From Sipunculus nudus (Eukaryota > Annelida > Sipuncula > Golfingiida > Sipunculidae), in assembly GCA_026874595.1 (NCBI GenBank), contig CM049321.1:12005479-12069478 (forward strand): a stretch of 64,000 nucleotides of DNA, in the 5' to 3' direction. Under the pieces are notes generated by a model that made no database searches, was not told where the DNA came from, and saw only the letters and a program-made list of their open reading frames with translations. Positions 33,433 to 46,444 of the stretch are shown piece after piece (positions within the stretch are counted from its first letter, which is position 1; each line of letters opens with the position of its first letter). Position numbers and translations under genes: made by a program.

Positions 33433-34800
33433 ATAGAATAAAGGGGAAAAGTTTCCTCGGGACTCTCATCTCAAAATATTCAGGTACCAGAACAGACTTG
33501 TACACATGTGTAAGCTCGGCAGCAGCATCTTGCCAGAAATCTGTATCAAAGATACACGTTCCACCGATATTCCTTGTGGGGACCATACAACAAAGTCAAA
33601 CCAGTTCACCTCACAAATGGCCATTTGCATCTGAACCTGCCAAAAATACTGATGCGTTTTTTTTTCAGCTGGAGGGTGTTGTTAACACATTTACAGCAAA
33701 ATGATGCCTGCTGCTTCTTACTTTATTTATCTAATTTTACTGGATTGTGATCCTCTAGAACCACTGGACATTTGATTTCTACGAGTCCAGCAAGGCCACC
33801 TTTATCATAAACAAGGCCATCTGGACTGCATCCAAAATAAGGGTAGCTAGGATTTACCCAAAACTACTTTCCTTAACTGACAGGGCACATGGCAGGGTGT
33901 CCCTGTAAGTGTTCAAAGCTTTTGCTTCGTTAACTTTACCATAGTGCATCGCTAAAGTGGATATGCTGGCACCCCACAATTTTGTGGATGCAAACTGCTT
34001 ACAGTTGGAAGCAGTTATCCGGCACCACCGTGCCATGTGCCATTCCATGGAGATCGGCCTGGCCTGTTGTTCCGGCCACCTGATGCAAGTCGGAACCCGA
34101 GTCTGTTTCCATTGCTCTCAGAAAGGTTTCTGCCAATTCACAGAGCTCTTTTCTTCGAACATCAGTTAGCGCATAATCCTTATATTCAATCTCCATTAAT
34201 GTTTCAAGCATAGTTTTGTTGCCGGTTGATGGGAGAGATGATATAAAGAGATGTTAGAATGCTGTATCTGATGATGATGATGATGGGTGTGAACGTGGGT
34301 TGAACTTGATGATTCTGTCTGGTGCTGCTTTTTTTGTGTATGTAAATGAATGAGCTAGCTGTGGGTTTTTCTGTTTTTTTCCGGCCAACATTCCATTTAC
34401 ACAGCTTACTGGTGCATGACACTGGCTCATGACCAAACTGGATTACGTAATACTCCAGTGCAAACAACAGTCCAGCAATGTGACTGCATCTCCCCATGGT
34501 CGAGGGTTTACACTCGCATGATGAATCTGCAATTTTGCCATCCTTCTGCAGAGTTACACTAGTACAATAGTTTGTACTAGCATATGAAGCACGTACCAGG
34601 GCTTTGACAACATAATGTTCAGTGCTGCTGGTACCTTGAAGTTCGGTCACATGACCACTGACAAAGTACTGCCTCCCTTTCTTCAATGGCTTTGCAGTGC
34701 GTATTCATCAGCATCCACATCACTATCAGCAGCTTCATTCACATTCACCAACTTTGCAGATGAGATGATATGCTCATAAATATTGCCATAGCAGAAGTCA
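33433..34800 (-). pseudogene. SWIM zinc finger plus YqaJ-type exonuclease gene of the same DNA transposon, broken
   Basis: The second gene expected of ISL2EU-type transposons. From the - strand start: an acidic lead (about 34790-34690), then a 160-codon frame (34686-34204). That frame has the SWIM motif CECKPSTMGRCSHI (C-x-C-x6-C-x-H) and LLFALEYYV. Next, 34211-33999 is followed by HMARWCRITASNCKQF at about 34040-33990. The nuclease core lies near 33830-33760, GCSPDGL and LVEIKCP, matching the D..ExK active site of lambda-exonuclease/YqaJ folds. YFWQVQMQMAICEV.W.DFVVW follows (about 33645-33580). Several stops and frame changes show decay. The domain probably trims or anneals DNA during transposition, but that role is not established. 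Confidence 0.7.
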
Positions 34801-34943
34801 TCAGGAATCCTGGTGGATGGAGATTACTTTGCAGATTCTTGTTGTACGCAAGAAACTGGCTGCACACGCTGGCAAAATGAATCGATTCTGCGTATACGCA
34901 CATATGTACTCGTGTATGCACGCGTTTAGGCCTAAACATTGAC

Positions 34944-35455
34944 AAAGACGCGGAATCTGGGCTGGCCTAAAACACGGAACGGAACACGGAACATGGAGCA
35001 GGGGCCTATTTTAAGGAATGGAACACAGATATAAAAAGTGTCATTATTTTTAACTGGATGAATTGATTTTGACCATATGCTCTAAATCAGGATGTTAGTA
35101 ATACCTATCGGATTGAATGTCATGGTATATTTTGCTAAAATAAAGGTATTATTGTTTTGTTCCGTGTATTAGGCCTGATGCATTGCAAGACGTACGATGT
35201 GATACAATGTTAATTTCCCGGATTGATTTGTACTTCATACTAGATATTTGCAGAATTTGTCAGCACACATTTACATCATAATAGTTTCACCACCAGTTTT
35301 GATACGTCCAGTTCAAATTTAACAATATCCCAATGGATCGCTCGCTTGGTAAGTCGAACTGTGCCGGGAGGGGGGGGGGGGGGGGGGTTCCTGACTATGT
35401 GAGCAGTTCCGTAATCTTTCATTTTAACGTTTAGATCAAAATCTGTCCGATGTCT
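34944..35455. repeat. About 500-bp direct repeat, right copy (partner 26672-27185)
   Basis: Starts near AAGACGCGGAATCTGGGCTGG and is collinear with the left copy to about 35455. It differs by small indels and by a G homopolymer at 35370-35387 where the left copy has ordinary sequence. Confidence 0.7.
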
Positions 35456-35610
35456 TTAACTTCTTTGTGATGAATGAAAATTGGATGTCTAGAGGTTTCT
35501 TGAAATATCAGGCCTTATGTTTTCAAAATATAGGGAAATACATGTAAATGTGTTCATGTAATAGTGAAACATTTGACCGGAAGATAACCATATAGCGTTT
35601 TACACATACT

Positions 35611-35611
<1 letters not shown>

Positions 35612-35650
<39 letters not shown>
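35612..35650. repeat. TAA trinucleotide microsatellite
   Basis: Thirteen TAA/AAT units without interruption. The rest of 35456-36253 holds a short C-run with CA repeats (35823-35860) and no recognised gene. Confidence 0.95.
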
Positions 35651-35651
<1 letters not shown>

Positions 35652-36253
35652 GTATTAATTAAAATACACATATCAGCTAAAATCAAGTCATGGCATCAAA
35701 TATAAAAGTGTTTGTTTAATAAAATTTATATGAACTTATATATAACTAATTAAGTTAATCTTTAATATATTTATTATCTTAGATTTTTGCCCTTGAGCAA
35801 AAGGGTATGAAAAATAAAAGTGACCCCCCCCCCCGCCCTCACACACACACACACAACACACAACCCCTTTAAGTTAAATCGAGTGCGAACAGAATGAAAA
35901 ATTGGCGAAAATCGTAAGGTACGATGGCAACATGGGATAATGTTATGGCAGCTGGATTGCTAAGTGGCCAGAAAGCTGGAGATACTAGTTTAACTATCAT
36001 TAAAAAACTACGAAAGAAATCTAGGAAGAGAAGAATGTTTTGACCACAACATCAGTTACCCACATCATTATTGATACTGGCAGTTCATGTTCGAAAAGGC
36101 AAATCTCATGAGCAACTAAAAATATGTACAATTAATCAGAAAATTAGAACCTAATTAAGGCGATATGTCAGAAATGCTTATGAAATACGCTTAGGTAATA
36201 AGTCTTCCGTCTGAGATAATCCCTCACGAGAACAGTCAAGACCTAGTAATAGT

Positions 36254-37338
36254 TTTTAGCTCAGCTGACTGAAGGTCCGTCGTGACGTCTATCTGTCCGC
36301 TAACAGGGCACAAATCGTATCCGCTGGACCTGGAAACTTCTGACTTGAAATCACGGGACGCCATGAAAAATCTCCTTGGAAACCTGAAATTAGGTCTCTG
36401 ATGCCCGTATCCTCCGAGCTATGGGGCTCGTAAACACCCCATGAATAATTACAAATTTGATACAAAAGCTCCAGTACCTGAATAACTAATGCATTGATCC
36501 CCATGGTTTTTTGCATGCATATTAATCATGGAGTATTACATCAGTTCCTGCAGACTGGTGGCAAACCTGTTCTTTTTTTAGATTTTACTCATTTTTTTCT
36601 CAATTTTTTAGACCTTCAAAGAAGCAGTCGTCCGTGAACCAGGCACAAATCGTAACCACTAGACCTGGAATCTTCTAACTTGACATCCTGGGAGGTCCTT
36701 AAATAAATTCCTTGGAAACCTGAAATTAGGTCTCTGTTACTCATATCCTATGAGCTACTATGCTCCTAAAAAAAGGAATAATAAAAAATAGGATACAAAA
36801 GCTCCAGTATCTGAATAACTAATGCATTGATGACCATGATTGTTGGCATGCATATTGTTCATGGGATGATTCATCAGTTCTTGTACACTGGTGGTGCCAT
36901 CTTTAATTGTTTTTCTTTTTTATTTTTTAGACATTTTTCTCCATTTATGAGACCGTCAGATGGAGTGGTCATCTGTTAACACGGCACAAACCGTAAATGC
37001 TGACCCTAGAGTCTTCTTACTTTACATCCAGGGAGACTAAAGAGAAATCTCCTTGGGAACCTGAAATTATATCTTTGTTACCCATATTCTTTAAGCTATA
37101 GGGCTCCTAGGTACTCCCAAGAATAATTCAAAATAATTGAAGTTTGATATCTTTTTCCTGGAGACTGGTGGCGCCACCTGTACTTTTTTACACATTAGTC
37201 ATCTGTCCAAAAGCCCACTGTAACTCATTTCTAAGGGCTATTCACAAAATTCATGATATTTTGCACTCTGGCAGTCATTTTGCACATTTTTCACCATTCT
37301 TTGAATTCAGCTGAGCGTCATGGCCCATGGGCCGCTAG
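36254..37338 (+). mobile_element. Helitron-like non-autonomous element, copy B, with three internal modules
   Basis: 5' end TTTTAGCTCAGCTGACTGAA (36254 on) followed by GTCCGTCG. 3' end TTCAGCTGAGCGTCA (37306-37320), hairpin GGCCCATGGGCC (37322-37333), G and CTAG (37335-37338), then a T run. The inside is built from three diverged modules, each with CTCCTTGGAAACCTGAAATTA or a close variant (36371, 36717, 37048; periods 346 and 331). They also share GATACAAAAGCTCCAGTA and CTGGTGGCGCCACC-like words. Non-coding. Confidence 0.55.
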
Positions 37339-37378
37339 TTTTTTTTTTTTTTTTTTTTTGGGGGGGGGGGGGGGGGGG
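37339..37378. repeat. T21-G19 homopolymer junction
   Basis: Twenty-one T followed directly by nineteen G, abutting the 3' end of the Helitron-like copy B. Such tracts are prone to assembly length error. The stretch 37379-38742 shows no coding region; its right part is probably 3' UTR of the EF-hand gene. Confidence 0.9.
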
Positions 37379-38742
37379 CTTGGTTAACCATAACACTATG
37401 ATATTCAGGCATTTTTGTAAATTAAACTGATAGGGATTATCAGATAATTAAAATCGACGTTTAGGTGGCAGGCTGCTGCTAGGGTGGGGATGGATTGTTG
37501 GCCCTTGTAAAGTCAGTAACAAAAAAAAGTGCAGACCCAGGGTATCTTACTCCACGAGGGTCCCTATCTCGACCCTGATTTCTGCTTCAGGAGTATGTTT
37601 TACCTAAATGCTCCTATGAATAGACTATCCGTGATATAGGAATACGAAATTAAGTCAGTCCAATGAGAATGTAATTTTTTAAGTTTCCATACTCTTTGCA
37701 AGAGTGTGCAGAGATATCACGCATAAAAGGGCGAAGGTTTCGGTTAGTTTTGGTTATAGGCAAAATATATAACTTGTTCAGACAACATTCATTTGTAAAA
37801 AAAAGAATAAGAAATATTATTTATTCGGACATACAAGTAAAATGCACGCAAACTAAACACATAATATGTGCTACAGACTTATAAACAAATGAATCTGGGC
37901 CTATACAGCAGAGAGAAACACACATAATGATCTGACACTTTGAACGCCTGCTACTTTATACATTAATACAGTTAAACCCGTGAAATAAGACCAGCAATAG
38001 GACTGGTAAAAAAATTGGTGGTCTTAATTCACAAATCGTCTTATTAGACCGGTCAGTTATAACCATATATAAATATATACGCACGTACATACATGCATGC
38101 ATATATATATGCATGTATATAAATATATATTTAAGAAGGAAGATTTAAAAATATCAATAACCAGGTCACTTTGGAAGCTGAAATGACCACTCAAACATCG
38201 AAAAAATAACAAGTGTTTCCTCATGTATGATAATTCATATATTATTTAAAATTTATACGGAATTAATGGAATCCAGATCCGTGAAAAACGATAAAAAATA
38301 ATAGCTATCCCTGAAATAAAAGGCCGAATGTTTAATCAGAATTCAAATTGATCTGCAGAGAGTTCTAATTTCTCCTCAGCCTTTTTAAGGTAATTCGACG
38401 ATTCGATTGTGGTATGATTGTATGAGGAATTCGTTCAAAATCCTCTGTAGATGGACCATATCTCCCCAAAACTTTTCTTAACTAGATCATATTTTATGTA
38501 ACATTTCTCCTTCCCTTACCTCTGTCTCCCATTATTCAATATCCTACAATTCATGAACATTCCTCTGTTGTATACGCTGTTGGTCATAAAAATCATCACA
38601 GATGTCATATATACTCCCAAAACCTTATACAATAATAACGTCACAAATTGATGACGCATAAACAGGTTTCGCAGTCATTTTCTGATCTTTCATATTGTGT
38701 TGTGATGCACAATGATGTCATCAGGCAGTTGGTGAACTAGTA

Positions 38743-38792
38743 TCATTTGAATTTTAACAGCGGCACATCTGACATACATATCCTCACGAATT
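38743..38792 (-). CDS. EF-hand gene exon 6 (terminal)
   Basis: Preceded by TTATTTTCTTTCAG (acceptor AG at 38794-38793). It completes a split Glu codon, supplies the 12th residue of EF4 and ends VRICMSDVPLLKFK then TGA (38745-38743). Confidence 0.8.
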
Positions 38793-41700
38793 CTGAAAGA
38801 AAATAAACATAATTAAACCTGAGTTTTACAAATGTTAAATGTACAATTTCTTGACTTATACATTAACAATTAAGATATTTTTATCTTTACAGTTTTAATT
38901 AAAATTTTTATCCGATTTTTTTTTTAGATTTTATACAATGCAGCATTACATTTGTTATAATATTTTAATATTATAATATACCAAATTATATCCAAGAATC
39001 ACTTATCTGAATTATTCAAATACTTATTTTCATTCAAATCATCCTCTCGATCCAAATTATCCAAATGTTACGAATCATCTGAATTATTCGAATTGTGCGA
39101 ATTATTCGAGTTATCCAATTAAGTCTAATGATCAGAATATTTTAAAATGAAATAGATAATTCAGGAGCTACGGAACCTGGTAATTCTGAACACAATAAAC
39201 ATATGTCACCGTGCTTCATTTAATCCAATATATCATAATATAACAGTCACAGACAATACTGTTCATCTTTAAAAACAACAGTTCTTACAATACCATCAAA
39301 GGATGACAGGGACGTAGCCGGGGAGCGTTGCACGGGGCTATAAGCCCTCATACCCCGAATCCGAATTCACGTGATCGGATCAACAGTCTTAGAACAAATA
39401 TTATATAGAAAACTAGAAATTTGCAATCAGACAGTTAATCAGTTCTTCTCCAAAGGAGCTCAATACCCTCATATGGCATTGTCAGAAATGTAGCATTTTC
39501 CTTTAAAAAATCCTTGATACAGATGGTGATCTGGATCACCCCCAAAACTTAATCAATTGTTAGCTCGCCGGATCAAAGTTCAGGAGAGCTTATACCGTAC
39601 CGTCCGCTTCAGCGTCGGAGTCGGTGGCGTCCGTAGACGTGTTTTTGTTAAATCTATAACTCGGCGGCCACTGACCCGACTGCATTCTTATTACACATAA
39701 GTAATAAATAGATTATTATTAATCTTCTCTATGATTTGCGGATCAAAAGAACAAAGTCCAAGTTCCCAGGCCTCTGTTGTTCATGAACAAGTCAGGTTAA
39801 AGTTTTTTGAAGGCTCATTTCTCCTTTGCTATTTAAGACATTTGAATTAAACTTAATACATAGGTGTACAATGACAATACCTAGCACAGCCATTACAAAA
39901 ATACCATATTTTAATTTTAGGGCCAGTAAGTAGACAAAGTTTGTACAAATCCCAATCCAGCTTTAATGTTTTTGTTCACTTTTTATAACTCGGCAACGAC
40001 TGACCCGATAGCGTTCATATTTATTGTATATGTGGTTATCAATCCCCCCCCCCCCCCCCACACACACACCCTATGTTTTGGGGATCAAACAGTCAAATGT
40101 CAAGAACACAGGTTCCCTTTATTCGTGAACAAGTCGGGTTTTTGATAGTCTCATTTCTCAATTGCTAATAAAGACATTTCAATAAAACGTAATACACTGA
40201 TGTACAGTCACATGACCTAGCCCAGCTTAAAAGGTTTTTACCATATTTTAATTTTAGGGCCACTTGCCCTATTGCTTTTATATTACACATATGTCTTGCA
40301 CAGGGGATTATAAATCCCAAGTATTATTTAGGGGTTAAAGGGTAAAGTTCACAGGTCCTGGGTGTTAATGAACAAGTCTGGTTACATTTTGTTGTTAGGC
40401 TCATTGCTCCATTTGCTGATGAAAATATTTCAATTAAACTTAGTCGACTGATGTACAGCGACAATACCCAGCACATCTTTTAAAACTTTACCCATATTTT
40501 AATTTCTGGACTAGTAATTAGCACTTCACGAACAAACCTTGTACATATCCCAAGCCAGCTCAGGTTTGTTCCTTGTATCATTCCCGATATATCCTGAATA
40601 TTTCTTATAAATCCGTATATAATGTTTTGAGTAATGTTGCTTACAGTAAAATAGACAGACAAACAAACCAACACCCCTTGGCGGAAAATCAGCCGAAATG
40701 AGTTCTGGGGTTTGCAAAAATGTATGTAGAATTAGACTCGTACCGCCAATATCCTTCTTTTTTTTGAGAACAGGAGCCTATTTTGTTTGTTTATCCGAAA
40801 CGTTTACATCTATTTTAATTAAAAAAGGGTAATTTTAATTAGCTTTGATGAAAAAAAAAAACTTTCCGGACATTCAAAATCTGCTAGAATATTTTTGTAT
40901 GAAAGTTAATGGTTATATCGGCTTTGTTAACTCTAGGTTCATTACATTACATGGTCATGTACATCGAGCTTTAACAATACTAAAAGATATATTCAGGGAA
41001 CATTATTTCTGAATTTGTCATGAGAACTTAAGAAACCCGAAATAACATGATTCTAAGGAAATGATTATTAACTTAAACTGATAGTAATAGTGGACACTTT
41101 TTCACTTTGTGCTTGGGTAACTTATTTTTAACTTATATATTAAAATGTTACTAGTTCTAGGCAGTTCTAGAACTTAAGAAACCCGAAATAACATGATTCT
41201 AAAGAAATGATTATTTACTTAAACTGATAGTAATAGTGGACACTTTTTCACTTTCTGCTTGGGTAACTTATTTTTTAACTTATATATTAAAATGTTACTA
41301 GTTCTAGGCAGTCTCCTATCCCCCATGCACAGCCCCCTTCCCCCTCCCCCCCCCCTAGTGGATTCCTTGGGTATGCCAAACGGAATTTCATGGATTTTTT
41401 TTTAAGGCTCTGAAGAAAGCACGTCTATTGCTGTAATCGGAACCGCTCGTGTTTACGGTAATCAACAGACAAACTCGTGTGCGCGAAAGAATTTTTCTCG
41501 GCACCGACTTCGCGTCCTTGACCCTGCAAGCAAATATGCTGGCGTCCGCGCAAAACAATGACGTTGACAATTTTTTTAATTATGCCTGGATATTGTTATT
41601 TAGGGATGGCACGTGTTTTTGTTTAGAGTAGTATAAATTTATTTTATCTGACGGATTTTTTTCAACGCATTTTTATAATAAATTTCTCAGTTGGTTCCGA

Positions 41701-43210
41701 ACGCTCATGTCGTGTTCCCCATTTCCCATCTCGTAATTACCGTAAACACGAGGGCTTCCGAACGCAGGACAATAACAGACGTACCGGTTAAGCAGTTGCG
41801 ACACCTGGCATCTGTTTAAGAGACTAGCATACATTCTTTCTCAGCATGGCTTACCTGCATAACTTAATTTGCCGTCATGGTTACGGTCAAAGTTCCGTGC
41901 TAGGTATTCTACCAATTTCCTGGCGGCCTTTACCTCCATCTGGGAAGGTCCTGGTGCGGTCAGTATTTCAACAAGATGTGGATATCTTTAAAACAAAAGA
42001 TAATCATGAAACCATGTGACACATTTTAAAAATCACCAACTTACGGTCAAATAATCATATAATCAAAGAACCACAATGTCATTGTTACATTTAGCTTGTC
42101 AAAAACCGCGTCGTAAAAATTAGATATATAAATAATAGTATGATGTTGATAAGTTGTCAATACAATTTCGAGTGCATACAAAACAAATCTTGTCATGAAT
42201 CGATCAAGACATCTGTCCAGCGTCGGGCGCTTATATATGATTACTGACTGTGACCGTGAACAGGTGTAGGAGGAATCCGCCGGTTTTTCTTGGTTGTTTG
42301 TCTTGTTAATTGACTCTCACTTGATGAGGAAAAGGTAGCCTTATGACCTAATACCTTTAGTTGACAGACGCAAGGATAATAGAATCTGCCTCTATTTGCA
42401 GTTGGCACAAAAGCTTGACATTCTGTCTGAAAATCATCGCTTATACATAACAAATTATTGCCTCCGACAGGAGAGTATTCGTTCATCTTCTTTCATATGA
42501 GTGTTTGTGTGGTTATTCACAACATAACTAATGCAATCATGAACGGAATGCCATTTCTTTTTCAGGGCCTGTTGGGATTAGACCAATGAAGAATAGAGTA
42601 AAATGATGTGAATCCATCACATACTCCGGACTCAGGAACGTCATCAAAGATTCTTCACAAAACTACAGTAACTTATGCAGGAATGAACCTGGGAATATGT
42701 TTCGAATAAGGGAAGAGAACAGGATTTGGGAGCATCCCACAATAGGAATTTCAACATTGTGGAGGCTTAGATTCGAAAGAATGCTGATATCTAGTACATA
42801 TTTATGCAGGAGGACGGACGCAAAATTAAAGCCTAATGATGATTATTTTCATGACTGTCACTTTTCTGTTATATTTCTGTTAGCCATGCAAATGGAATGT
42901 ACTGCTCCTAAACATTTTCTCATTTTCTATAACTCAAATACTCCATCTTCAAAACAATACTTCTCACCAAAATCATCAGTGTCAAAGCTCTTCTTTACCG
43001 AACATTTCTTTCGAAATTTGTGGCCCAAGACGGGATAAAGACGCCCAAAATAAAGGCAGACAGAGGCCATTTTAATGACCAGCAATGTGTCAAGTTATAA
43101 TTTTTTAAAATAAAATTTAAGAATAATAACAATGGACAATTGTAAAATATAAATTGTCCGATTTACCTCCATGTATTTTTTAAATGATAATGGTAACTCC
43201 TCACCTGTCG

Positions 43211-43277
<67 letters not shown>

Positions 43278-46200
43278 CTTTTATCTATTTTACATGGATT
43301 GTACAACTAGTTATAAAACCTAATGCAAGTCCCTCTCAATGGCTCAAATGGTGGCGTTCGGTAGTTATGCCGGAAACCGTAGGACCCGGAGTATACTACC
43401 TCCCTTGGAAGGGCAACTTCAACCCACTCTCATGGCCACGCCGGTGATCGAATATCCGTTCGGCGTTTCTGATTTTTTCATCTTGGCCAAGTCTGGTTTT
43501 GATTGAACATACATTCGTCGTTTCTGATATTTCATCTTTATCCTGGTCAATGATGTGTTTTGAACGAACATACATTCACCCTTTCTATCTTTTAATCTTT
43601 TATATCTTGGCCAAGGCTGGACTTTGTTCGAGCATCAATTTCCCATTTCTGGTAGCCAATAAAGCGCATTTTTGTCACATGCTCGAGGGGTTGCCTTTAG
43701 GTTTTACTTCAAGCGTAACGGTCGGGATATCGCCATTTCCGCTTCCCTGCAATTTCTCCATTGAAGATGGTTGGACCGTATAACACTTGCGTTCATTCAG
43801 CTTTTCAAAGAACTTTCGATATCTGAGGTGTCGGGTCATCGTAAGTTTGTTTGTTATTCACGTATCATATACTTCTTGCGATGTTGACGGTTACCATCCA
43901 CATGCAGCGGTTATACACTTGAATCGTCCCATATATCCATTCTTGTAACCGCTGCTATGCATGACAAGGTTCTCTGGGTAGGAAAACCAGGATGCTCACA
44001 GAGCAGGGAATTGAAATCAGAAAAATGAGAGGGTGTTATTATATTTTGCATCCAGCCGAAAGTTTAAACATGCGACAGCCGCTCTCGTTGTTTTAGACTG
44101 ACTGAAGATGAATTTTGCTTTATCGAGCAGGTACAGGTTGCTGTAGTCAATTCAACAGCCCTGCGCGCTCCTTAAACGTAAATTTGGATGAGCCAATACA
44201 CGTGATGCCACCAAGCCAAGCAGGGGGCCGCGAGAGACCGCCATCTTACCCGCACCGAGAATCCAGAAGATAGAGAGATGGTTTAGATGATGACAAATTT
44301 AAATAAGGTTCACAAAAAAAAATCTGTCTTTAAACAAAGAATAACATTTGCACACCGCCAGACTTGAAACGCTAACATGCCACTTTTGTAACCTGAAACA
44401 AGGTATAGAAACTTCGGTTTTATATCTCTGGTTTGTCCACAGATTTTGCACACCATTAACACACAATAAATCCCTGCCGATATCAATGAAAGTTCTGTTA
44501 TTCCCAAACTATAAAGAAGACTGGTATATATCAAAGGAAACGTTTCTAGCTTCCCCAGAGGTCATATTAGCCCAGTATATAAGCAGCCTTGTTTTAGCCC
44601 CAACTTATAGAGGTTACCTAGGCTTGCCCATATAAATTTCGGTCGGCGTTAGAAGCGCCAAATAACATGTTCAAAAACTTAAAGTGAACTGTTTCAATTA
44701 TTACTAATTTCTCAGCTCCCCGACCTCACGTCCATATAAGAGTAGAGGTAATACATAGACAGCAAACAGATTCAGGATAACATCTAATGGCGACTCATTT
44801 CCACAGCCTTTTTCAGAATTAGGTACGTTTGAACAAGATTATTGTTATTTACGGTAACTCCCGCATTTGCTAACCAGCGCCACCTAGTATTCAAACTTTG
44901 AATGATTTAGAAGTTTGAGATATCTATGTTTTTGATTAAACGTTAACCTTAATCATATTTCAACTCAATGTAGTGAAGCTTTATATATTTCTTTTGGCGA
45001 TCCACTCAAATATATAAGAATAAACAAAGGAATTAGCCAGTTTTAATGCCTTTTTCAAACGTTATGCGTTTCACTTAATGAACACAAGATGGCGCTGATA
45101 AGCAAATGCGCGAGTTACCGTAAAAAACAATAACCTTGTTCAAAGGTCCCCTATTGATTCATTGCTTTATTAAACCTACCATTATCACTGAGCAAAACAC
45201 CGAGGAATCGATACTCATCTTCAACATCAATACATTTTGAACCTATCTTGTATTGTAGTATCGTTCTAATCTTGCCTCTAAGAAATACATATACTAGTTT
45301 TTTTTGTGAACAGTTGGACCATACTTTATTTAATCACTTAAATTGGCCGACGGAACTCAGACCAGGGCTTTGGTGAAAATGATCGACAGGCCTGTTCACA
45401 AAGAACTCTAGGCTCGCGGAGGAGTTAATTGAATCAAATCGCCCTTTTCCACATAATAACACCGGCAACCAAAAGCATGCTCTTTAACATTAACTTTGAC
45501 CAATATTCAAGAGACACTTCACCTTTTTTTCGCTTATCACTACTTTGGATGCATTTAACCAATACAACTACATTAACTGAACAAGTGTCTTTCTTACCTG
45601 ATGAATCCCTTATTGTGTCTGTCAAATTTTTTAAATGCTTGCATAAGTTCCTCTCCGTGTAAACTATGCATGTTGATGACATCAAGGTTGGCGATGAGCT
45701 CCTTAATCTCTAACTGACCGTCCCCTTGGGAATAACACAATTTACAAAATGAATCATCGAAACAAAATGTACAAAATGAATCATCGACAAACAGTTTATG
45801 TCTGCATTTTCATACAATTGATATACAATTTCATAAGAGACGGCAAGTAGACACAGACTGTGTTTTCATGGTTGTATAAATATGTGCTTCCATGTTTGTC
45901 GGTTTGTCAGTCCGTCGTTTTGTGTGCATTTTTATCTGTTTTCATTTCAACTTAGAATGGAAGAATAACAATAGATTTTTGAGGAATCATGCCTTAAATT
46001 TTGAAATATGGTGTATTGAGAGTATAATATTTTCATAAGAAAACATGGACCTGAAGTGCAGAAAGGCTAAGTTTAATGTTCTTCATTAGATCATTGTTTT
46101 TATTCTCCCATAAGCGTGTCTGATATAAATGATTTCGTCATCTTGATTTTGAACTTTACCAAAACATGCTGTGCTATGTTGTGTCGGTCGTATATGTATC

Positions 46201-46380
46201 TATAATAGGTCTTATATTACATTTAATATAAAGCAGCTTATTAGGAGCTACCATTTTTGCTTGAACAATATTTCATTACTAATATAACAATATTCCGTTA
46301 CTAATGAATGGATAATAATTTTTCCTTAATTCATCTGATAGTTTTATCATCGTAAAAAAACCACACCATAAAGGCCAATG

Positions 46381-46444
<64 letters not shown>

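Noticed and set aside
42241-43038. Two frames inside EF-hand intron 4 (- 42241-42486, + 42697-43038)
   Set aside because: Exons 4 and 5 join in phase without them, and neither shows an EF-hand or other domain.
43184-43447. Frame encoding a long YIYIYI run (also at 46279-46554)
   Set aside because: Produced by the AT microsatellites.
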